Shown here piece after piece: positions 32,910-44,522 of a stretch of 64,000 bases of DNA (within the stretch, counting starts at the first letter, position 1; each line of letters opens with the position of its first letter). A program made the translations under genes and the position numbers. The DNA is from Pegea sp. RAD2-039. Taxonomy: Eukaryota > Chordata > Thaliacea > Salpida > Salpidae. Location: contig JAQGEQ010000343.1 of assembly GCA_034620365.1 (NCBI GenBank), forward strand, positions 186,001 to 250,000, given 5' to 3'. The notes below the pieces were generated by a model, which searched no databases, was not told the DNA's origin, and worked only from the letters and a program-made list of their open reading frames with translations.

Positions 32910-32926
32910 TTTACCGCATACGTAAA
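32910..32926. repeat. Junction 17-mer, perfect
   Basis: TTTACCGCATACGTAAA, here following the GTTGTTTGAACTACATATCAG block and preceding the micro-ORF block of cassette 15. Confidence 0.65.
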
Positions 32927-33267
32927 TGTGTTGCTAAATTACTTTAGTTCTTTTCTTAATACTATAAACATCTCTTGATTTAAAGATTCAAATATAAATT
33001 TATCTTCTTGTTATTTGATCTTCAAACTCTCTAACCTCTTGTCTCAAAGTTGCAACATTCTGATATTTTCCCATCTCTTCAATTATATTAGATCATATAT
33101 ATGCTAACAAAATGTTATTTAGATAATTTAGATAAAACCTTTTAAGTAAAAAATAGCTAACAGGAGAAAATTTCAGAGAAAATTTTTTTTGACGAAATAA
33201 TTTATTAGCAAACTGACACCACAAAAACTAAACTAATCGAAATTTATATAAGGAAACAAATCAGTTT

Positions 33268-33326
33268 AAAAGTTGATCTAATTTAAGCTCCAGTAAACTA
33301 ATTTTTAGAGTTGAACAAGTTTCAAC
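33268..33326 (+). ncRNA. U7-like Sm RNA cassette 15
   Basis: PSE 33215-33235 (GACACC...AAAAACTAAAC), TATA 33245-33252, variable 33268-33299 (32 nt, related to cassette 6), AATTTTTAG 33300-33308, perfect stem-loop 33310-33326. Confidence 0.6.
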
Positions 33327-34021
33327 AGACTATTTCAATAATTATTCTAATTTTCTTTTTTAATTCGATAGCAAAGATTATTTGATTAATCAAACTTTAG
33401 TAGTTTTCAATTTGTACGTTTACACAGAGCTTTAAAATTTTTAACTGTTTCTAGTAATTGATTCAAGTGTTTTAAACATTTTTCTCAATCAATATTTTGT
33501 TAATGGTAATCTAGTCAGAGTTTGGTTCATAATTTTGACTCCAAATACAACAGCTCAATAATAATAATTCAAAAATATTATCAATATTACTGCTAATATT
33601 GATGAAACCATTACAATCTTCATTAAACTAAAATGTTTAAAATTTAACAAGAATCAGTCAAACAAAACGAAAATATTGAACTTAAAACCATTAAATCTGC
33701 TTGAAAAGGTTTTGAATAAAAATATAACAAAAAATTGGAATATTTTTAGTAATAAGAAACAGAATAAGATAAGCCTTAAAATTAGAAATCAATAAAATAG
33801 ATTGTCTCAATAATACAAAGATATCTACTTCATATAAAATATATGTAATTATTAAACCTATAAATCTTTGTAAAAGTCACTTAAAAATATCTTAAATTGA
33901 ATAAAATCAGAGAATTCAAGAAAACAATTTCTACGTTTCCATTTAATTTCCTAGAAAGAAAAAGTTTCAAATAAAAGTAAAAATATTTGGAATAAATAAC
34001 AAATTTGAGATGATCTCTCGT

Positions 34022-34095
34022 GGCCGGTTAGCTCAGTTGGTTAGAACGTCGTGCTAATAACGCGAATGTCGCGGGTTCGATCCCCGTACTGACCA
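34022..34095 (+). tRNA. tRNA-Ile(AAT), copy 2
   Basis: Anticodon AAT in GTGCTAATAACG. One acceptor mismatch (ACTGACC) and TTAGAACG in the D-arm; otherwise like copy 3. Confidence 0.85.
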
Positions 34096-34104
34096 TGTCC
34101 TGTG

Positions 34105-34176
34105 TCCTCGTTAGTATAGTGGTGAGTATCCCCGCCTGTCACGCGGGAGACCGGGGTTTGATTCCCAGACGGGGAG
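34105..34176 (+). tRNA. tRNA-Asp(GTC), copy 2
   Basis: Anticodon loop CTGTCAC. T-arm damaged: GGTTTGATTCCCAGAC loses C56 and one stem pair. Confidence 0.82.
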
Positions 34177-35395
34177 TTTATTTTGTCAACTTAAAATTTC
34201 ATCATTTATAAAATTTTTCTGAAAATAAAAACATTTTTTGTAGCATTTTTTGGGGTGGGCACTTACGTGGTTGCCTTCAAGAAATAAATTTAACTTTCAG
34301 CATTTTGTGGTTGGTAAGTTAACAGCTTACCAAGTCAATCAGAAAACAATGTTGCCAACTTTCACTTTATAATTTTATCCACAACATATACATCCCATCC
34401 TAAGCAAATCTTTATTGCCATGAAATATTTTTCCATCTTTTATCTTTTTTGATTATTAGTAAATGTTGGTGACGTGCTCTTTACTTCTTTCAATTATATT
34501 TTAATTAGCTATGGCCTATTTTTCTACAAACTTATTTCAGTAGAAGCAAAATATTTATCAATATGAACTAAGTTGTGTTTACTTAGTATCTGTATTATCT
34601 TTTTTATTAATAGTAAAGATATTTTTTAGAATATTTTATTGATGTATTTATATATTATTTTAACTCTTTTCAAAAAATCAATTATATTTAACATCAAATA
34701 CTTATTTATTGTATTTCCTTCTTTTATTTTGAGAAAATCGATTGTATTTCTTCTACGTATATTTTCTTGTTTTACGTTAATTATGTTTTTTTTTAAAGAA
34801 ATCTTAATTTTTTTGGATGATTATTTGATTCTAAAATATATTCTCTTCTAGAACAATAAAAATTTATTTTTTACAAACTGCTGAGTTTATTTTTTGTGTT
34901 GAAAATTAAATATTTTCCAGTGAATTAAGGATAGACAGATTTAGACAACTTAAACAGATTTGCTTGAACAAATTATTGACAACATTATCTAATACACTAT
35001 CATTATTTTCAAATAGTTTACATAAACTACAATTCATTTTCAGATCAATAGCCTCAGTATTTTATAAACAAAATTTTTATATATATTATTTATAGAATTT
35101 TATTACTTACATTGCTATCTCTTTTTGTATTAGTGATTTCAAAAACCCCATAAACTAATTCCTGTGTGTATCAAGAAAATCACTTTAACTTTTGTTATGT
35201 TTCATAAAGCTGTCTTTTGAAAGATGAATTATGAGTCATAAGAGGGATGTTAGATAGTTGGTTATCAATACTTAGTGACAATCTGTCTGTTTACTTTATT
35301 TATTCTGGTTTTATGAAATATCTAAACAGTTACTCTATAGAATAGAAAATAGTTTTTTTTTCTTACAATATTTTTTAATGATCTAACTTTTGAAT
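34177..35395. repeat. Flanks of tRNA block 2 without the LRR fragment
   Basis: Matches 17,026-17,590 and then jumps, at about 34,728, to the sequence found after the LRR pseudogene (18,470 onward). The LRR fragment has been deleted here. The ORF across 34,639-34,851 spans the deletion join and is not credible. Confidence 0.6.
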
Positions 35396-35550
35396 ATAAT
35401 TTTTTGCTGAAGGAAAAGATAATTATCAACCTTCTGATTCGAGTTTTTACTTTTGGATGCGTAAGAAAATGTAAATTAAAAGTTTAGCTCTTATATGATT
35501 TACTTATCTTAATAATATTTCAATTTGGAAGCCTTATATTCGTGAAAATT
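35396..35550 (-). repeat. Fused-tail repeat, copy
   Basis: Minus-strand match to the Fused last codons and 3' flank, joined to the LRR-flank sequence at about 35,393. Confidence 0.65.
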
Positions 35551-36167
35551 TATAAAATATAAATATTAAAAATTATAAACAGTTACCAAGTTTTTAACTA
35601 CCTTACAAATACTCAAACATTAATTAAATGTAATTGGCCTCAATAATATAAAAAAAATCAACAATTATTTTCATTGAAAATTTATATTGTCTAAAAGATA
35701 TATCATCTAGTTTAAAATTGTTAGAAATTTCAAGATAATAGGATTTGCTTCAGTATATAGTCGGTGAGCAAAGTTATGTTTAAACCAAACTGAAACATTA
35801 CAAACAGAAAGCAAACCATCAAAGAAAGCAATGAGACAAATCTGATAAGCTTGTATGAGATAGTTTATTTATGATAAAGTTTTTACGTTTTTATTTAAGT
35901 TCTTTTGAAAAACTTTTTGATTTTTACAAATACTTCACTAAAGACAATAAAAACGATTTTTTGGTTTTATCCGTATAGCTAAGTATCGTGAGTAACTCTT
36001 GTAATTAAATTTTTTCTTGTTTTATGTAAGCACACATCAAGAGCTGTTTCTAAATCCAAATTTGTATTGTAGTCATCTGATTGTTGATCATCATCTATTC
36101 ATTTATTAAGACACATCGGTGTTTCATATTTATCTGTTGTATCAGGATGTTAATGAGACTTGATTGA

Positions 36168-36290
36168 GAAATACAACCACTGATGGAGATAGGACAACAA
36201 CTGATCACTGGGAGATTTTTGAAAAAGAAATTCAAATTGATGGGAAAAAAGAAAAATATTGTAAGATGGAGTCTGAAATTAAAAAAATAA
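36168..36290 (+). pseudogene. Unidentified 3' exon (EIQPLMEIGQQLITG...)
   Basis: 40 codons then TAA: EIQPLMEIGQQLITGRFLKK ... RWSLKLKK. A diverged copy near 63,521-63,593 stops early. It is directly upstream of the CTGCTGTGGGCAACACT module in both places, and near the DLEDDWIET exon at 63.4 kb, so they may derive from one gene. Confidence 0.4.
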
Positions 36291-36403
36291 TCATTTGAAG
36301 ATTCAATAGAGGCTACTAAGAGAAATTGGTCGGTAGAATATAAAGTAAACTTGTTTATATAATAAAAAAATTGTTTTTATGAAAAAGTATTTAGAAATAA
36401 ATG

Positions 36404-36630
36404 AATGAACCTCATAACCGTTTGAACCCCTTAACTGTTAATAGTCTGAATCATACCTGTGGTGTAAACGAAGAAAAGAGCCAATAAAAAGCTGCTGTGG
36501 GCAACACTATAATTGATCTTTGGATAGTACATTTTTTGGAGTTTCATTTTACCTAAAATGTTGCCAACTAAAGCCTCAGTTAGTAGTAAAAGGAGCTGCT
36601 GGATATGGAGCCGATATTATGAACCAAACA
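36404..36630 (+). repeat. CTGCTGTGGGCAACACT / 26-codon ORF module, copy
   Basis: Copy of 9,241-9,490. The ORF reads MLPTKASVSSKRSCWIWSRY ... and ends at the TAG of CTGACTAG. Truncated by a SINE family 2 fragment. Confidence 0.55.
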
Positions 36631-36644
36631 CTGACTAGCACCTA

Positions 36645-36775
36645 CCTTCTAGCTAGGAAGTACCGAGTTTCACCCCGGGTGGAGACATATTTATAAACTC
36701 CTGAGAAAAACCATAAAAAACTTGTGAGAATGTGTGTTATCGAGATATACCCTCCTTCGCATTTATTATATAAAA
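36645..36775 (+). mobile_element. SINE family 2, 5'-truncated
   Basis: B-box region (GTACCGAGTTTCACCCCGGG), AAACTCCTGAGAAA, GAGAATGTGTGTTATCGAGA, CCTCCTTCGCATTTATTA. Confidence 0.68.
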
Positions 36776-36877
36776 GAAAAGTTTTATTTTCAATTAAAGT
36801 TAAATGATACCAGCAGAAATTTTATAAAATGATATAATTTGTTTTCATATTGTTAAAATGATATTACACAAAAATAT

Positions 36878-37070
36878 AGCTTCTAAATTAAAATATTATT
36901 AAGAAAAGTAAATCATTAAAAAGATAAACTTTTAATTAACATTTTCTTACGCATCCACAAGTAAAAACTTGAATCAGAAAGTTTATAATTATCTTCTATT
37001 TCAGCAAAAAATTATATTCAGTTATTATTTGACTTAATTGAAGGTATAAAAGCCAATATTGTTAATTTAA
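36878..37070 (+). repeat. Fused-tail repeat, copy
   Basis: Plus-strand match to the Fused 3' flank; continues into 37,070-37,270, which is also in the Fused flank at 8,640-8,880. Confidence 0.7.
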
Positions 37071-37743
37071 TAAAAAGAAATTCAGAGAAATCAAAATGTT
37101 GTTGAATAGAAATTAATTGCTTTAATTTTCTTTAATTTAAATTTGACATCATGTATTAGTAACAAATTTTATTGTATAGTGTGGTATTAAATATTTTAAT
37201 TTATATTTAACATCATGTATTAGTCTTCATCTACAGATAGTTTTTTGATGGAATCTTTCTTGATTGTTTTAACTACGTTGGCCTGCATTGAACAATTTAC
37301 TACTTAATTTGAGAAGCATCAAATTTTAATATAAATATTAATATATTAACATAAATTTCAATCAGTTTTATATGTAACTGATAAACAAAAATTTAATAAC
37401 TAAACTTACCTGTCTGCCTATTTAGGCCTGATTTATTTTGTTTTTATGAAATATCAACATTGTTATAAAAAAATACAAAAATATTTTTTTTTTCAATTAA
37501 AACATTTGAAATAAATTTTACTGATAAAACTTTTTTATTTATTTTTAATTTTTTTGTTAAATTAATCAAACTAATTTTCAATTTTATTAGAAGTTTTGAT
37601 ATAATAGAATATATTGATTTATTGTTAAAGTTTAAATAATTCTGTGAAAAAGTACAAATTTAAAAGTACTAAATGTTGATTTAGCGAATAATCCTTTCAA
37701 TCTGATTAAGGAAGATAATTTAGGTTTAATTTTGATATGCTCT

Positions 37744-37800
37744 GTTGAAACTTGTTCAACTCCAAAAATTAACAAATTATTAGTTTTTGTAGATACTCAA
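37744..37800 (-). ncRNA. U7-like Sm RNA cassette 16
   Basis: PSE 37833-37853, TATA-like TATATATATA about 37,819-37,828, variable 37800-37771 (30 nt, same lineage as 8 and 12), AATTTTTGG 37770-37762, perfect stem-loop 37760-37744. Confidence 0.64.
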
Positions 37801-38484
37801 ACGCTGATTTTTTCCATTATATATATATCTAGTAGTTTAGTGTTTGTGGTGTATATTTGCTAATGAATTAAATTATCAGAAAAAAAATTTCCGTTTGAGA
37901 GCATGTAAGGTAGTTAAATACTTAGTAAATGTTTATAACTTTATATGACCACTATAATATGATCAAAAGTTGTCAAGTCGAAGTCATGACATCATATTAA
38001 CTAATAAAGATGAAGATTTAAAAGCAAATTTAACCTATTAACATTAATCTTGTCTTTTAGATTGAACATTTTCAATCTAAGAATAGATGAAAAGCTGTGT
38101 TGTTTGAACTGCACATCAAATGTGTATCATACCGCATACGTAAATGTGTTGCTAAATTATTATAATGCACTTCTTAATACTAAAAATATCTCTTGATTTA
38201 ACGATTCAAAAATAATTTTATCATCTTGTTATTTTGATCTTCAAACTCTCTAACCACTTGTCTCAAAGACGCATCATTTTGATATATTCGCATCTTTTCA
38301 ATTATATTAAATCATCTATTTACTAAAAAAATATTTTTAGATAATTTTAATAAAAACTTTTAAGTCAAAAGTAGCTAACAGCAATCAATTCAGAAAATTT
38401 TTTTTTACGAAATAATTTATTAGCAAATTTACACCACAAATACTAAACTAATAGAAATTTATAAAATAGAAAATATCTGCTTTA

Positions 38485-38539
38485 AAGTACCATACTATTA
38501 TTTCAAACATTTAATTTTAGAAGTGGAATAAGTTTCAAC
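38485..38539 (+). ncRNA. U7-like Sm RNA cassette 17, degraded
   Basis: PSE 38430-38450 (one change), TATA-like TTTATAAAAT, variable 38485-38512, Sm-like AATTTTAG 38513-38520, stem-loop 38523-38539 damaged (GTGGAATAAGTTTCAAC). Inverted partner of cassette 11 with the same defects. Confidence 0.5.
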
Positions 38540-38599
38540 AGACTATTTCAATATTTATCCTAGATTTCTTCTTTAATTCGATAGCAAAGATTATTTGCT

Positions 38600-38722
38600 G
38601 AAGTACCGAGTTTGACCCCGGATGGAGACATGCTTATAAACTCCTGAGAAAAACCATAAGAAACTCGTTAGAATGTGTGTTAGCGAGATATACCTTCCTT
38701 TGCATTTATATATATAAAAAAA
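38600..38722 (+). mobile_element. SINE family 2, 5'-truncated
   Basis: Orthologous insertion to 24,963-25,080 within the inverted duplication, inserted at the same place (after TTTGCTGAAGTA/GATTATTTGCTGA). Confidence 0.7.
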
Positions 38723-38816
38723 AATTATTTTCAATTAAAGTTAAATGATAACAGCAGAAAATTTATAAAATGTTTTAATTTGCTTTTTTATTGCTAAAAT
38801 GATATTACACAAAAAT

Positions 38817-39200
38817 ATAGCTTCTAAATTAAAATCTTATTAAGAAAAGTAAATCATATAAAAGATAAACTTTTAATTTACATTTTCTTACGCATCCACA
38901 AGTAAAAACTTGAATCAGAAAGTTTTCTAATTATTTTCTCTTTCAGCAAAAAGTTATATTCAGTTTATTATTTCACTTATTTCATGTTAGAAAAGCAAAT
39001 ATTGTTAATTTAATAAAAACAGATTCAGAGAAATCAAAATATTGTTGAAATTTTAATTGCTTTAATTTTGTTTAATTTATATTTAACATCATGTATTAGT
39101 CTTCATTTACAGATAGTTTTTTGATGGCATCTTTCTTGATTGTGTTAACTACGTTGGCCTGCACTGAACAGTTTACTACTTAACTGGTTTGCTTTAAACA
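38817..39200 (+). repeat. Fused-tail repeat, copy
   Basis: Plus-strand match to the Fused 3' flank, extending through TACAGATAGTTTTTTGATGG and GTTGGCCTGCA as at 8,860. Confidence 0.7.
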
Positions 39201-39605
39201 TTTTGAATATTTTTATTCAACATTTTTATTACATCTACGCTTTGTCTTTGAAAAAAATAAAATAATAATTATTCTTTTTTGCAAACGCTAGATTAAAAGC
39301 AGCAGAATTACAAACATTAAATTATTACGTAATATTTTCTTCTCTATTACTTTTAATAAAAATGGTAATTAGTTTGACTAATTTAACAACAAATTGAAGT
39401 TGTATAAAAAAGCTACTAAAAAAAAGATTGGTTGATAATTAAGAAAACTTGTTTATAAAGTATAAAAATTAAGTAATATAAAAGTTGTTTTTATAAAAAA
39501 AATATTCAGAAATAAGTGCATGAAACTCAAAACCGTTTGAACCCCTTAACTGTTAATAGTCTGAATCATACCTGTGGTGTAAATGAAGATAAGAACCAAT
39601 AAAAA

Positions 39606-39867
39606 GCTGAAGACACTTTGATATTTTCAGAATCTGATACAGTAAGTGAAAAATTATATTTCTATTTTTTCTTCTATCTAAAAAACTTTTTCTGATTTTA
39701 ATTGTTTCCAGCTGTATAATTAAAGTTAATTAAGATCTAAATACCAGTTTCTGATGTTATTATTTAATAAAATTTTGCAGGATTTAGAAGATGATTGGAT
39801 TGAAACTAATTTGATTGGTTTAAGACAGAGAGTAAACCATTTTAATTTATTCTTAAGAACTTACTAA
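39606..39867 (+). pseudogene. Unidentified gene 3' end (DLEDDWIETNLIGL...)
   Basis: Exon ending EDTLIFSESDT before a perfect GTAAGT donor (39,642), intron of 139 nt, acceptor TTTTGCAG, then exon 39,781-39,867 DLEDDWIETNLIGLRQRVNH ... and stop. Phases agree. A second copy of the last exon is on the minus strand at 63,413-63,345. Not recognised; it could be the end of a real gene whose start is not here. Confidence 0.5.
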
Positions 39868-40057
39868 ATTGTCATATATATACACAAGAAAATAAAATAT
39901 TATATTCATTTAAAAGATTTGAAATAAGTTTTACAGATTGAGAATTTTTGATTTAACTTTGAATTTTACTTAAATAATTAAACCAAACTTTTATTTGTAT
40001 CAAAAGTTTCAACATAAGAGAAACCATAATCTAAAAACTTAAAATTATCTTTTTAGG

Positions 40058-40106
40058 AAACCGATTGCGGAAAAACCAGCAATAATTTTGTGAATCTAGT
40101 TTTAGT
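40058..40106 (+). pseudogene. Recurrent 48-nt exon-like unit
   Basis: TTTTTAG acceptor and the GAAACCGATTGCGG start; one substitution (GGAGAA to GGAAAA). See 12,030. Confidence 0.45.
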
Positions 40107-40438
40107 AAATAACATGTTGATCCTAAACTTAAATTCTTTTGTTTTTATGAAAAATCTAAATTGTAATTTCATAGAATACAAAATATTTTTCTTTCCACAT
40201 AAACCATTTGAAATAATTTTTACAAATGTAAATTTTTTATTCAACTTTAATTTTGTTGTTAAATCAATCAAACTAATTTTTATTTTTATTAAAAATTTTA
40301 AAATTCAAAGAAAATATTATTTTATTGTTAAATGTTGTGTAAAAACGTACAAATTAAAAACTACCAAATGTTGATTCCGGGAATATTCATTTCTTAAAAA
40401 TAAAAAGAGATAATTTAGGTTCAATCTTGAATTTGTTT

Positions 40439-40493
40439 GTTGAAACTTGTTCAATCTCAAAATTTAATTGAAAAAATCTTGAATAAAACCTTT
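40439..40493 (-). ncRNA. U7-like Sm RNA cassette 18
   Basis: PSE 40526-40546, TATA-like CTATAAAA, variable 40493-40465 (29 nt, related to cassette 34), Sm-like AATTTTGA 40464-40457, stem-loop 40455-40439 with terminal base changed. Confidence 0.56.
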
Positions 40494-40621
40494 ACGCAGA
40501 TTTTTTTATTCTATAAAAATTCTAGTAGTTTAGTGTTTGTGGTGTAGATTTGCTAATAGATTTCATCAAAAAAATAAATAAAAATAAGCTGTGTTGTTTG
40601 AATTGCATATCAGAAGTGCAT

Positions 40622-40638
40622 TTTACCGCATACGTAAA
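40622..40638. repeat. Junction 17-mer, perfect
   Basis: TTTACCGCATACGTAAA. Here it immediately follows a truncated cassette 18 flank (CTAATAGATTTCATC), showing a rearrangement joint. Confidence 0.65.
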
Positions 40639-40981
40639 TGTGTTGCTAAATTATTATAGTGTCCTTCTTAATACTATAAACATCTCTTGATTTAAAGATT
40701 CAAATATAATTTTATCTTCATGTTATTTAGATCTTCAAGCTCTCTAACCGCTTGTCTCAAAGTTGCTTCATCTTGCTATTTTCCAATCTTTTATCCATTT
40801 ATATTATATCAAATATTTTCTGAAAAAATAGTATTTAGATAATTTAAATAAAAACTTTTATGTAAAAAGTAGCTAACAGGAGTCAATTCAGAAAATATTT
40901 TTATAACGAAATGATTTATTAGCAAATTTATACCGCAAACACTAAACTAATAGAAATTTATATAAAGGAACAAATCAGCGT

Positions 40982-41041
40982 AAAATTGTAATTCATATGA
41001 GTAGCTATTACTATAATTTTTAGAGTTGAACAAGTTTCAAC
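40982..41041 (+). ncRNA. U7-like Sm RNA cassette 19
   Basis: PSE 40929-40949 (TATACCGCA), TATA 40959-40966, variable 40982-41014 (33 nt, one difference from cassette 33), AATTTTTAG 41015-41023, perfect stem-loop 41025-41041. Confidence 0.64.
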
Positions 41042-41733
41042 AGACTATTTCAATAATTATTCTAGCTTTCTTCTTTAATTCGATAGCAAAGATTATTTGG
41101 TGAATCAAACTTTAGTAGTATTCAATTTGTACCTTTACACAGAACTTTAAAACTTTTTACTGTTTCCAGTAATTGATTGAAATGTTTTAAACATTTTTTT
41201 CAATCAATATTTTGTTGATGGTAATCTAGTCAGAGTTTGGTTCATAATATCGACTCCAAATACAACAGCTCAATAGCAATAATTCAAAAATATTATCAAT
41301 ATTATTGCTAATTCTTATGAAACCATTACTATCTTCATTAAACTGAAATGTTTAAAATGTAACAAGCATCAGTCAAAGAAAACTAAAATATTGAACTTAA
41401 AACCATTACATCTGCTTGAAAAGGTTTTGAATAAAGTTATAAAAAAAATTGAAATATTTTAGTAGTAAGAAACAGAATAAGATAAGCCTTAAAATTAGAA
41501 ATTGATGAAATAGATTGTCTTACCAATATTAAGTTATCTACTTCATATAAAATATATGCAATTATTAAACCTATAAATCTTTGTAAATGTCACTTAAAAA
41601 TATCTTAAATTGAATAAAATCAGAGAATTCAAGAAGACAATTTCTGTTTTTCCATTTAAATTCCTGGAAAAAAAAGTTTCAAATAAAAATAAAGATATTT
41701 GGAATAAATAACAAATTTGAGATGATCTCTCGT

Positions 41734-41807
41734 GGCCGGTTAGCTCAGTTGGTTAGAGCGTCGTGCTAATAACGCGAATGTCGCGGGTTCGATCTCCGTA
41801 CTGGCCA
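41734..41807 (+). tRNA. tRNA-Ile(AAT), copy 3 (best preserved)
   Basis: Intact acceptor, D-arm (TAGCTCAGTTGGTTAGAGC) and anticodon arm (AAT). One T-arm change (GATCTCCG). Confidence 0.9.
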
Positions 41808-41816
41808 TGTTCTGTG

Positions 41817-41888
41817 TCCTCGTTAGTATAGTGGTGAGTATCCCCGCCTGTCACGCGGGAGACCGGGTTTCGATTCCCCGACGGGGAG
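41817..41888 (+). tRNA. tRNA-Asp(GTC), copy 3
   Basis: Anticodon loop CTGTCAC, B box TTCGATTCC intact, but one T-stem base changed (CCGGGTTTCG), 9 bp after tRNA-Ile. Confidence 0.86.
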
Positions 41889-42286
41889 TTCATTTTGGCA
41901 ACTTAAAATTTTATCATTTATATTGTTAATAGTAAAGATATTTTTTAGAATATTTTATATTATTTTTAGTTATTTGATTGATGTATTTGTGGATTATTTT
42001 AATTCTTTTCAAAAAATCAATTATATTTTACTTCAAATACTTATTTATTGTATTTCCTTCTTATAATTTGTTAACAACTCTTGTTCTTTTAGTGGATTTT
42101 TTTTATTAACATTTTATTTTTCTGGGAAACCTACAATTTGCAAAATCTACAAATTTAATTAGTATAACTGCTTTATAGATGTAGAAATTTTGTTGTTAAT
42201 TTGTCAAATCGTTTTATCAGTAAGATGTAAGTCAAAGCACGTACCATCTTGTATGACATGAGCAAATGACGAATTTAACTTCAATT

Positions 42287-42910
42287 CAGGGTTACACACT
42301 TCCACAAGATATTTGTATATTACTAACAATGTAATTCAAGATATAGGTAGTTCAACAATGTGGTTCCTTCCCAGTTTCTTCAGTTTAATAAATCCTGAAC
42401 ACGTTAATATTTCTAATAATAATCTGAAGTATCTCTCTAATGAAATCAAATGTTTAAGCACCGAAGTTTAACTACCTATTCTAATTAACTAACATATTTG
42501 CCACCCGGCATATTGAATTTATTGATTCTGAAACTGAGTAGTTTTTTAAAAATCTCCTATACGAGTTTGGCAACCAGCCAATCCATATCCAAGTCTATCA
42601 TTGTGACATCTTTGTATGACATGAGCCATAACGTAGCTTACAGGAACAGTTTGTTGTCTGTTAAGATACCTGTACTCTTGAAATTATTTAGTTGTGTTGA
42701 TGAAAAAGAGATTCGTTCGTGTGGTGGCAAGATTTTTACAGAATCACGAATAGCAATTGTGCAAGTAACTAGACGAGGATCATGAAAACAGACAGAATCA
42801 GGTTTTATCCCAGAAACCTTTCCTGTTAAAGCTGTATCCTGCTCTAAGCGATGTTTTCTGAAGCAATTGCAAGAAATAACAAAAAATATTTATCTTCAAG
42901 TCTAATAATT
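42287..42910 (+). pseudogene. Leucine-rich-repeat gene, 3' fragment, copy 2
   Basis: Duplicate of 17.81-18.44 kb: TTCAG acceptor, LRR segment with SLINPEHVNISNNNLKYLSN, then 42,498-42,785 PPGILNLLILKLSSFLKISY ... EIRSCGGKIFTESRIAIVQV, the same TGA, and KQTESGFIPETFPVKAVSC beyond it. Confidence 0.7.
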
Positions 42911-43807
42911 CATAACAAGAAAGTTTCTATTTGCAAATTGAGAAAATCGATTGTATTTTTTCTACGTATATTTTCTTGTCTTACGTTAATTATACTTTTT
43001 TTGAAAGAAATCTCAATTTCTTTGGTGGATTATTTGATTCTAAAATCTATTCTCTTCTAGAACAATAAAAATTTATTTTTTACAAACTGCTGAGTTTCTT
43101 TTTTGTGTTGAAAATTAATTATTTTCCAGTGAATTAAGGATAGACAGATTTAGACAACTTAAACAGATTTGCTTGAACAAAATATTGACAACATTATCTA
43201 ATACACTATCATTATTTTCAAATAGTTTACATAAACTACAATTCATTTTCAGATCAATAACCTCAATACTGTATAGACGAATTTTTTTTTATATTATATC
43301 TAGAATTTTATTACTTTCATTGTTATCTCTTTTTGTATAAGTGATTTCAAAAACCCCATAAACAAATTCCTGTGTGTATTAAGAAAATCACTTTAACTTT
43401 TGTTATGTTTCATAAAGCTGTCTTTTGAAAGATGAATTATGAGTCATAAGAGGGATGTTAGATATTTTGTTATCAAAACTTAGTGACAATTTGTCTGTTT
43501 ACTTTATTTCTTTTGGTGATATGAAATATCTAAATAGTTATTCTATAGAATAGAAAATATTTTTTTTCGCTTAAAATATTTAAAATACTTTTTAATGATC
43601 TAACTTTTTCTGTTTAACTTTAATTTTTGTTAAATCAGTCAAACTAATTTTTATTTTTATTAAAAATTTTGAAATTTAAAGAAAATATTATTTTATTGTT
43701 AAATGTTGTGTAAACGTACAAATTAAAAACTACTGAATGTTGATTCAGCAAATAATCCTTTCTTTTAAATAAGGAGAGATAATTAGAGTTTAATCTTGAT
43801 TTAGTTC

Positions 43808-43869
43808 GTTGAAACTTGTTCAACTCCAAAAATTTGAAAACATATCTGAACATATAAAGTATTTCTTGT
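43808..43869 (-). ncRNA. U7-like Sm RNA cassette 20
   Basis: PSE 43902-43922 (GTTTATGGTGTG, two changes), TATA about 43,886-43,893, variable 43869-43835 (35 nt, related to 7 and 31), AATTTTTGG 43834-43826, perfect stem-loop 43824-43808. Confidence 0.6.
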
Positions 43870-44201
43870 ACGCTGATTTTTCACTTTATATAAATTTCGA
43901 TTAGTTTAGTGTTTATGGTGTGAATTTCCTAATAAATTATTTTGTTATAAAAAAAATTCTGTGTAAACTCCTTTTAGCTGCTTTTTACATAAAAGTTTTT
44001 ATTTAAATTATCTAAATTTAATTTTTCTAGAAAATATTTGATATAATATAAATGGATAAGAGATGGGAAAATAGGAAGATGATGCAGCTTTGAGACAAGT
44101 GGTTAGAGAGTTTGAAGATCAAAATAAAAAGAAGATAAAATTATATTTGAATCTTTAAATCAAGAGATGTTTATAGTATTAATATTATAAGTATTAATAA
44201 A

Positions 44202-44245
44202 CTCCCCGTCGGGGAATCGAACCCTGGTCTCCAGCGTGACAGGCG
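44202..44245 (-). pseudogene. tRNA-Asp 3' fragment
   Basis: Minus strand CGCCTGTCACGCTGG ... CCCCGACGGGGAG: anticodon arm to 3' end only, fused to the micro-ORF block at 44,246. The T-arm B box (GGTTCGATTCC) is intact, unlike in the three full tRNA-Asp copies. Confidence 0.75.
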
Positions 44246-44522
44246 ATTCAAATATAATTTTATCATCTTGTTATCTTGATCTTCAAACTCTCTAACCACT
44301 TGTCTCAAAGTTGCATCATTCTGATATTTTCCCATCTCATCTATTATATTACGTCATAAATTTGCTAAAAAAATATATTTAAATAATTTAGATAAAAACA
44401 TTTAAAAAAAAAGTAGCTAACAGCAATCAATTAAGAAAATATTTTGACGAAATAATATATCAGCAAATCTACACCACAAACACTAAACTAATCGATATTA
44501 ATATAAGGAAACAAATCAGCGT

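Noticed and set aside
34639..34851. Hydrophobic 70-codon ORF
   Set aside because: Spans a deletion joint between two flanks, is AT-rich, and has no counterpart in the undeleted copies.
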